Shown here in pieces: positions 56,840 through 64,000 of a stretch of 64,000 nucleotides of DNA (positions are counted from its first letter, which is position 1; every line of letters starts with the position of its first letter). Under the pieces are notes generated by a model. That model did not search any database. It saw nothing but the letters and a program-made list of their open reading frames with translations, and was not told the DNA's origin. Source of the stretch: Arion vulgaris (taxonomy: Eukaryota > Mollusca > Gastropoda > Stylommatophora > Arionidae); NCBI GenBank assembly GCA_020796225.1, contig CM036761.1, forward strand, positions 38,500,428 to 38,564,427, written 5' to 3'. Made by a program: the position numbers and the translations under genes.

Positions 56840-57480
56840 TTCCTCTCCGCTCTTCGTGGAGCATAGGGCATCAACAGTTGTTCGCCACTTTTTCCCAGCC
56901 TCTGGCTGTTTTGTTTATGGCATCTAAGGATACTCGAGTACCCTTCAGTTTCACAAGAAGACTTCGTCTTCTGGTCTGTTTAGGACGTCCCCGTTTCCGT
57001 TTTCCTTGCGGGTTCCACTCAAGTGTTTGTCTAGTGGTACTCGACTGCTATCCGTTAGGTATGTTCGACCCACAGCAATTCTCTCCTCTTAACCTGGGTC
57101 ATTTCTTGACCTGTTCTTATCCACAGATATGTGTTTACAACTCTGTCATACCATCTCAGTCTGAGAATATGCCAAAGACATCCGTTGACAAAGGTCTGAA
57201 TCTTACTTGTATTTAATTTGGTGACTTGTCATGTTACCAAGCCATACAGCAACAGTTTTTACATTTGAGCAAGATATCATGAGCTTTATTTTAGTAAAGA
57301 AAGTAATAGATTTCCACACTGTGCATGATAGCAAAGGCTAGCTCTTAGACATCTCTCTTCTAAGTCATTGGTTCAGCAATGAGAACACTACATCTCGAGT
57401 TCTCACCTTAGTTATCCTCTGATGACTTCCAGATTTGAAATCAGTCTGGAGTATTCAGTATCTTGGCGATGGTTGTAGAA
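56840..57480 (-). pseudogene. LINE C-terminal region, decayed
   Basis: The minus strand gives IFSD*DGMTEL, QVKK*PRL and, in a broken frame, LEWNPQGKRKRGRPK-like sequence, the RTE/CR1-type C-terminus. Many stops. Confidence 0.6.
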
Positions 57481-57492
57481 TTTAACTCTCAT

Positions 57493-57668
57493 CCTAGCCC
57501 GCCTGCCCAGCGTGTTCGTAGCGCGTTGGACTACGGATGACTAGCCCTCTGTGAGTGCGGGTTAAATTCTGCGGGCTGGCAGAAAAGCCACAGGTTTGCC
57601 AGATTCACGGTGTTCGTGGCACCGAACCGAAGAGCTAAAAGCCCAAGTGCTTCTGGATCGAAAAAACA
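57493..57668 (+). mobile_element. SINE-F copy
   Basis: AACTCTCAT at 57484-57492 and 57675-57683. A box TAGCGCGTTGG at 57519. The B box is mutated (GGTTAAATTCT). Confidence 0.85.
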
Positions 57669-57879
57669 CCAAAAAACTCTCATTCTTATCAAGCTTGATT
57701 CTTATTTGGATAACCTAACAGCGCATGGGTTCTTGTTCTACAACCAAATGCCAGGTAGTGTTATTCGTATGTGATTTTAAGCTGCTACTTTGTTCAGTTT
57801 TTCTTCCGCAACACCTTTCAAGACAGAATTGATACATTTGAGATGTAGATATATAGAAGTATAGGCAGAGTTTCATGGA

Positions 57880-58192
57880 CAGAAAAACAGACAAATAAAC
57901 AAGTTTTAGGAAAACTAGGCATGAAGAAACAATTATTAAAGAAATAAAATTCAGACAAGTAAAGTATTTTGGGCACATAAAAGACATGACACCATGATAA
58001 AATATTTACTAGAGGGAAACTTGAGAGGGGAGAAGAGCAAGAGGAAGACCGAGAGATAAGTGGGAGGAAACTTTAAGAAATGGACAGGTTACAGTCTGGC
58101 AGAGTGCAACACAAGGCGAAAGACAGAGGATGCTGGAGATTCATTGCAGCCAACCTTCGATGTGGAGACGGCACCTGATGATGATGAACATC
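57880..58192 (+). pseudogene. LINE 3' end with GATGATG tail
   Basis: QVKYFGHIKRHDTMI, then in shifted frames KWTGYSLAECNTRRKTEDAG and CGDGT. This is a common LINE C-terminus. Confidence 0.75.
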
Positions 58193-58224
58193 TTTCAGTT
58201 ATATAGTAAATTGCTGGAATATAA

Positions 58225-58400
58225 TTCACTAAAATATAATAGATAGCTCAGAGTACACGGAATTGAAAGTAATATAGAATAGTGTAGGTTGTAATAGAAT
58301 ATAACATTGTACAATAGAATCTCACTAAAATAGACTATACTACAACAGAATATAACCAAATTAGAATAGACTAGAATAGTGTAAAATAGATTAACCTATA
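58225..58400. repeat. Degenerate AATAGAAT-rich tract
   Basis: Irregular recurrence of TAGAATA and ATATAA. Confidence 0.6.
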
Positions 58401-59009
58401 TATAAGATATAAATTATGCGACAGTTAAGTTAACCTAAGTCGCGCTTGTTATCGATTTCTCGCGTGTTATTCTCGTTGCGATGCTGGATTCGCACAGCTC
58501 GATGTCTTGATATTTCTCAGTTTGAGGGCCGCAGCACGCCACGGACTAGCAAGTTAGACATGAAGATGTTGTACATTGACTTGCAAACTGCATTTAATGT
58601 GTCACTGTCGTATTTATCATTTTAATATCAGTGATTTTTGTTCCATCACCCTTTATCTTTTCACTTTACTGCTGTTATTTATGATTGCTTTAAAACGCGG
58701 ACTTAGTTAAATGAGTCAATAAACAAGTAAAGAAAATTCTAGAATTAGTTTGGTATATTATTTTGTGATGTTTGTCGTCGTGTTGTGTTCTGGAGTTGAG
58801 GTTCTAGAGAACAGAAAAAAATGCTTCAAATTCACTATTAAAGTGTCTCTAAAAATGCTTCGATCTAGGCACCACGTGCTGGGAATCCCTTGATCAAGAT
58901 CGCCAAATGTGGTGCTGCAGCAACGCAAGAGTAATTAACATAGCCGAGAATTGTCATAATGTTGAGACGCAGAGAAAACGAGTTGTGCGAAAAGACAGAA
59001 AACGCAACA
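58401..59009. other. Nothing recognised
   Basis: No repeat or domain seen. Confidence 0.4.
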
Positions 59010-59135
59010 CCTATGTGTCCGTAAATAGACAGTGAACACGTTTTAGGGTTTCCCCAAAAAAAAAAAAAAGACTAAACACAGGATTCGAACCACCAACCCG
59101 TACAGACCAGCTTAGTTAAGAACACAGCTAGCTAG
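59010..59135 (-). repeat. SINE-I copy
   Basis: Reversed B box GGATTCGAACC at 59081. Reversed poly-A and AACACGTTTTAGGGTTTCCC as in the copy at 60145. Confidence 0.65.
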
Positions 59136-59321
59136 CTCTTTCAAAAAATGCTTCACTAAACCGTGTTTTTTCATTAACATCGTCGTCTGTTGAACACAGA
59201 ATAATCAGGTCAGATTCGATAATAAAGTGTTTGTACAAACACATACGATAAGTTGTTTATGCTTGTATGCGCATGAGACGAAACAGCAGCATACATACAT
59301 AGTTCATAGTTCATAAGTACG

Positions 59322-59375
59322 GTTCCAACTTCACTGCAACGGGTCACCCCATAATTGCTCCGTTCCTGTGCCAAT
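59322..59375 (-). repeat. SINE-G 3' fragment
   Basis: CAACTTCACTGCAACGGGTC with the following CCCATAATTGCTCCG. Confidence 0.5.
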
Positions 59376-59858
59376 GAAAATCACACGAAATGCTAACAAC
59401 TGTGAAATGTTTCCTGTGTGAACTAATTCCAGAATGAAACAGCCGCGTACCACCACAAAAAGCAACATGCTCCGCATAAAATGCATATGGCCGTCGCTAA
59501 TGTAGCAACACCAAACTGTTCATCACTTGAATTCCAATTCTTGTCGAAGGGAACATCAATCATGACAAAATCCAGCTTTCTGCACTCGCAATATAACTGC
59601 ATACGGCAGATTGAGCTTGTTCGTCATAACCGCTGTCCGCCATTTTCTGAATACACACTAACACACAACAAACGCACGGTTGACACAGCAAAAAGCATTC
59701 CATGTAACATTCATAGCTCACAGCGTTGCTCAAGCACTAACTCAGTAGCTCGTCAAACATACAAGTATACACATATAATATAACATGCACACATCATTCA
59801 TAGTAGCTTCAAGTTTATTTCATGAAGAAAAAAAATGAGTTTTAAGACTCCCAAGGGA
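59376..59858. other. Nothing recognised
   Basis: The 100-residue frame at 59481-59783 has no domain. Confidence 0.4.
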
Positions 59859-59870
59859 AACACCGAATCC

Positions 59871-60121
59871 CGCCCGAGTGGTTACCAGGGCCCAAATTTG
59901 GGGTGTAAAGAATAGAACCCACTGTTACCTGCCACGCATGTCGTGAGAGGCGACTGAGGAGGTTTGGCTGAAATCGAATGCACGTGTCCTAAACATGTAG
60001 AAGTCTATGAGTTTAGGGGTCTACCAAACCAATATGCAACGTATACACGTTCTTGGTAATGATCAAACATATCACAAAGAGTGATTAAAATTGGTGGTAA
60101 AGAACGAACGCAAAGAAGAAG
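59871..60121 (+). mobile_element. SINE-A copy with 12-bp TSD
   Basis: AACACCGAATCC at 59859-59870 and AACACCAAATCC at 60122-60133 (one mismatch). Confidence 0.93.
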
Positions 60122-60144
60122 AACACCAAATCCAACAAATATAA

Positions 60145-60270
60145 TCAATCAATAGACAGTGTACAAGTATTAGGGTTTGCCAAAAAAAAAAATACTAATC
60201 ACATGATTCGAACACCACAAACCCTATTTTCTGCGGTGCCCATTGCCTAGCCCCACATACGAGCTTTTTT
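60145..60270 (-). repeat. SINE-I copy
   Basis: Reversed B box TGATTCGAACA, then CCCATTGCCTAGCC as at 44805. Confidence 0.6.
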
Positions 60271-60869
60271 ATGTGAATTAGTTTTCCTTGCAACTTATTC
60301 GACTGCCGTTTTACCTATTTTTTTCCATACAAATTTTTGACCTCAGTCTATTTGATCAATACCTGCAACTTCTAGCCCATAACATTTCTTTTGCCCTAGA
60401 TATCCAGATTTTGTCTGTTCGTGTCTCTGGTATCCTTTCTCTTTGACTTAATCGGCTTTCACTCTGCCAGAACTCTCCCTTAATTAGATCACAGATAAAA
60501 GCAAGAGGGAAAAAATAGATAAGCATCCTACCCTCCACTATCTCCCACCTTCTTCCTATTCCCATCCTTCCTCTCTCTTCCTTATGTCTGTGTCAATAGC
60601 AAACAGGACGATAACATAGACGGTCTTCACATTACGTGAACTGGCACAGAACTTTGCTTACTATATCCATGCTTGCGTTTGTTAGTTTAGTTCTCTTGTA
60701 TTGTTATTCTAGGCAGAGCACAGATAAACGAATTCATTCTTAACTCTTTCCATGCCATTAACCACTACAGCGGCGTAGAAATTTGAACCTATGTCATTAA
60801 CCACTATAGTGACTTTTCACATAGCGCACTTTCTTTCGCTTTACACAATGTGCGGATTTCATAGCTCTA
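60271..60869. other. Mostly unrecognised
   Basis: TTAACTCTTTCCATGCC at 60742 resembles one end of the piggyBac-like MITEs, but a partner end is not clear. Confidence 0.35.
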
Positions 60870-61170
60870 GTAAACAACACCTGCTATTAGATTGATTGAA
60901 AAACAGAGACTCAAATGGTTTGACCACTTGGTCAGAATGAACCCGAATACACCAGTTGCAAGAGCGTACAACCTGAAAATGGAATCATCAAGAGGAAAGG
61001 GCAGACCAAGAAAAAGATGGGTTCATGGAGTTACAGATATCTTAAAACTCCACAATACCACACCATATCAAGCGACCGAGCGTGCATTATCTCGAAAACC
61101 GATCATCAGTTAAACCTGCTACGCCTAGCGGAAAAAAAAGCAGAGAAGGACAAAAGAAGAAAGAAGAGTA
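60870..61170 (+). pseudogene. LINE 3' end (MNPNTP family)
   Basis: RLKWFDHLVRMNPNTP, AYNLKMESSRGKGRPRKRWV and QATERALSRKPIIS are in one frame (60892-61113), then an A-rich tail. Better preserved than the copy at 17655. Confidence 0.8.
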
Positions 61171-61344
61171 AAAATATTATAGGATCTTCGAACAAAATTG
61201 CACGCATAAACCAAGCGATGGGGTTCTTATTTAAACCTTCGGTCTTCAGAACGCAAGGCAAACTGCTTAACCAATTCGCCAGAGGACGGTCACCACCCCA
61301 AAAAAAACTAACATTTATTACCCGCTTACCTCGAGTTTCAAATG

Positions 61345-61440
61345 CCAAGGTACTTTTATATGCTCAACTTGGAACACCAAACCAACATATTATCGTCTGT
61401 CTCCGATAGAACTAGGCACTCGATCTCACCAACTCTAAGA
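61345..61440. repeat. Dispersed repeat M
   Basis: ATCGTCTGTCTCCGATAGAA as at 10230. Confidence 0.5.
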
Positions 61441-61589
61441 TCAAACATCTCACAAAAATAAATATTTATCGTCCCACAGTATATATAAATAAATAATCCT
61501 TGTTAATATCATGAAGTTATATATGAATACAGTGATAGACTTGTTTTCTTGTATTGCTTCTATTTTTTGTTGACCATCGTTGACTCTCG

Positions 61590-61670
61590 TACCGTTATAC
61601 GTTACATAGGCCCTGCAAGTAATATCTTAATACCGCTATGTCCTACGCAACTCGCTCAATCTCTACGCTC
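61590..61670 (-). pseudogene. LINE 3' terminal fragment (LLREAGN family)
   Basis: CGTACCGTTATACGTTACAT onward is near-identical to 62793-62865. Confidence 0.7.
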
Positions 61671-61729
61671 AGTCACACAGTATGGGAGTTACAATTTCTT
61701 ATGTTGAAACTTATGCCATGTCGTTTGTG

Positions 61730-61835
61730 AATGTTTTGTCACTCCTGTTGTTCGTTTGCTTGATAAAGGCCTTGTTGGTCGAAAAGTTGCTGTATTTTGT
61801 CATTGTTTTTGTAATTTGTAAAACGACAGTATTTT
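61730..61835 (+). repeat. Penelope-like pseudo-LTR fragment
   Basis: CTTGATAAAGGCC...GGTCGAAAAGTTG: a hammerhead-like core with a short complementary stem between. Confidence 0.45.
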
Positions 61836-62512
61836 GATTACGTGTTTTACCAATCAAATAGTTTTACTGCAGTCTCATCTATTTTGTGAATGTTTTGATA
61901 CAGTTTTAATGAGTGTTTATTTGTGGCTATTTTATACCTTAGTCTGTCCATCACATCTCAGCAAGATTGATAGAACAGGGAAAAGTGCTTTAAGAAGGTC
62001 GTGCACACAAAGTGAAAGGGTATAGACCTTTATCTCTTGAACCAAATGGGTTGGGGTCGATTTTAACAAAGAAATGAACCATCTCAGAGTCCCTCCTCCT
62101 GGTCACAAGGTACCCAACGTTTGACAGCAGTTAATCCGACCCTGACATTGATCAGGCACATCCGACCACGAAAAAAATCAGTCCCCAGGCAAGGATTCAT
62201 TGTTGCTTCTTTTGATTTCCTTTTCATTCGTGTCAGGCTAAGGGTCTGGACTCTCAGATAGAATTTCTATTCATGTTCTAAACAACGTGGGTGTTCGACT
62301 GTGTACGTGTGCTGCTTAAACACTCATGTGTTGTCCTGCCTGACATTTACTACATTCATTCTCTCATTCCTCTCTGTTATCAATAAAACATAACTATAAC
62401 TGTCTTTTATTCCAGTTAGTCAACTCCCTAAAATGATTAACAGCTTACAAAGTGGATTAGAACAAGCACACATACACACACGATCACTACACCCACCAAC
62501 ACTTCTATGAAA
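61836..62512. other. Nothing recognised
   Basis: No repeat or domain seen. Confidence 0.4.
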
Positions 62513-62751
62513 TGAAAATCGTGGCATATCCTAAAGGACGTAGCCATCAACCACAGTAAACGAGTAGATGATTTACTAGGCACCACTTATACGTTCAGTA
62601 GTTTGCCATTGCTTTCTGAACGGTGAGGTCTATTTTACCTTTTGTAAAAATCCCACGGAAACGAATTTGCTTCCAAACTTGCCTACCGTGGGGTTTGAAC
62701 CAGGTACGCTTGGGTTCGCGATCAAGCTCACTACCGCTTGAGCTATAGACG
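62513..62751 (-). mobile_element. SINE-H copy
   Basis: ACTTCTAT at 62501-62508 and 62752-62759. The minus head TAGCTCAAGCGG and GGTTCAAACCC are the best A/B boxes of this family. Confidence 0.85.
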
Positions 62752-62789
62752 ACTTCTATAAGGAAGTAAAAATAATAATAATTCCTCTC

Positions 62790-62980
62790 GTACCGTTATA
62801 CGTTACATAGGGCCTGCAAGTAATTTCTCCATACCGCTGTATCCTGGGCAACTCGCTCAATCTCCTCCATGGAACTGAGATCGATATTTCCTGCCTCTCT
62901 CAGCAAAATTCGATTCAGGGTCTTCCTAGGTCGTCCTCTCTTTTCAGAAGTAAATAGTGGACGAAAATAAGTCAACATCC
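62790..62980 (-). pseudogene. LINE C-terminus (LLREAGN family)
   Basis: KRGRPRKTLNRILLREAGNI then MEEIERVAQDTAVWRNYLQA and LCNV. The end of a LINE protein; only 60 codons remain. Confidence 0.75.
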
Positions 62981-63009
62981 TTAGGAACGTTGTAAAAGAT
63001 CAACAAAAT

Positions 63010-63300
63010 AACCTGTTTACATCATCATCAAGTAGCTTGTCCCTTCCGGAACTTGACTCTCATGACAACTGTCCTGAAAAACGCTTGTTCTGTGCAAGTT
63101 GACCGGCGTCAGCAGCAGTCATTCTCAGAATGTCAATGATATCATGCACCTATCGTCTTCTAGGTCTTCCTCTCATTCTTCTGCCAGTCATCATCCCCTC
63201 CAAAATTATCTTCTGAATGCACTCATGTCGTTTGATGTGTCCGAAATATTTAATTTTCCTTGATGTTATGCTCTTTAATAGCCATCTCTCTTTAATATCA
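63010..63300 (-). pseudogene. LINE 3' end, GRPRRRW family
   Basis: The minus strand reads SRKIKYFGHIKRHECIQK, RMRGRPRRR (stop) VHDIIDILRM and TAADAGQLAQ. GATGATGATG tail at 63025. Confidence 0.75.
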
Positions 63301-63394
63301 ATCTGTTGTAGAACAAAAACATTTGTTGCTGTTTACGCGTACATACCGTGTGGTATATTGGAAAATACGTTGCTGGGGTATTTTTTCTTCTTTG

Positions 63395-63595
63395 ATCAAC
63401 GGCTCATGATGGATGATTTGGTCAAAATAATATCGATCACCTTAACCTCCCAGTGTTTCTATGTTAACAAATTGAGGCTGGGTCGACCTGAGAGCCGTTT
63501 GAGGTCAGGACAAAATCCTACTTCTGTGTAACTTGATCCTTACATCACTCGTCTACGGAGCAAGTGCTCTAGTAACTATACACGTGGATCTGGTT
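63395..63595 (-). repeat. SINE-J copy
   Basis: GAGGCTGGGTCGACCTGA and AACGGCTCATGATGGATGAT follow the copy at 4517. Confidence 0.7.
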
Positions 63596-63877
63596 TTGAC
63601 GCTGTAGTACAGGTAGACTGATGAAACATCAACACACACACACACAACCAAACAAAATGTTTTTAAAATCCCATTGTTGTAAAATATGTGTCCGTGGCAA
63701 GGATACTATTTAAGTACACACAGTAGAATTCGAAATCGAACAAATGTTTCTTCACTGCAAGAGATTAACATTGTCTTTGTGGTGCCGGTGTAAGCATTGT
63801 TGCAGTGGACATGTGTGGTCACCTTACTTCAGTATTTGGGTTATATAACTCATTGTTTGTGTTGATCTATGCTTTGG

Positions 63878-64000
63878 TGTTTAAGAGTTATACCTTAGTG
63901 GTTAAGAGTTATACCTTAGTGGTCAAGAGTTATATCCGTGTTCGAGAGTTATACGTCAATGATTAAGAGTTATGTCTTGATGTTATAGAGTTATGCCTTA
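63878..64000. repeat. 21-bp tandem repeat running off the window
   Basis: Units of TTAAGAGTTATACCTTAGTG, diverging to the right. Confidence 0.9.

Noticed and set aside
56806..57216. 136-residue + strand protein
   Set aside because: Antisense of a LINE C-terminus on the minus strand.
60742..60830. Third piggyBac-like MITE
   Set aside because: Only one end (TTAACTCTTTCC) is visible; no matching inverted end or TTAA partner.

Overview
The window looks like animal (metazoan) nuclear DNA, AT-rich and packed with retrotransposons. There is no long uninterrupted gene, no operon-like packing and no CRISPR. Intron-type splice signals, tRNA-derived SINEs, non-LTR retrotransposon 3' ends and hAT- and piggyBac-like MITEs are present. 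The one recognisable cellular gene piece is a probable ephrin first exon, which fits a bilaterian. The SINE style suggests a lophotrochozoan, perhaps a mollusc; that placement is inference only.

Layout. 1-30,950 is repeat-filled DNA upstream of the gene. 30,955-31,130 is a short CpG-rich patch. 32,017-32,060 carries a TATA-like/initiator pair. 32,084 (or 32,126)-32,232 is a coding exon on the + strand: signal peptide followed by the ephrin N-terminal motif VFWNSSN, ended by a strong GTGAGT splice donor. From 32,233 to the window end (over 31 kb) I see no second exon, so this is probably the first intron. All other coding similarity comes from dead LINEs: RTE-like reverse transcriptase, RNase H, and C-terminal GRPRRRW-type tails.

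Repeats. At least a dozen short families are visible. I name them A to N for this window. SINE-A (11 full copies, most with 9-13 bp target-site duplications, TSDs), SINE-B (about 20 copies) and SINE-C (about 15 copies) all end in a (GAA)n tail. F, G, H, I, J, K and L have tRNA-type A/B boxes. A and B share a central core. SINE-A also shares its last bases with an RNase-H LINE (LINE-D), which points to that LINE as its mobiliser. Element E is a three-copy foldback-shaped element with 11-13 bp TSDs and a hammerhead-like motif. Three hAT-type MITEs have perfect 8-bp TSDs.

Nesting allows relative dating: SINE-A copies sit inside SINE-B and LINEs, a LINE-D tail sits inside a SINE-A, SINE-C sits inside SINE-G and inside a hAT-like element, and E sits inside SINE-B and SINE-C. 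More than fifteen tandem arrays (17-77 bp units) are present. Several start exactly at SINE ends; one 33-bp satellite carries the sequence of a SINE tRNA-like head.
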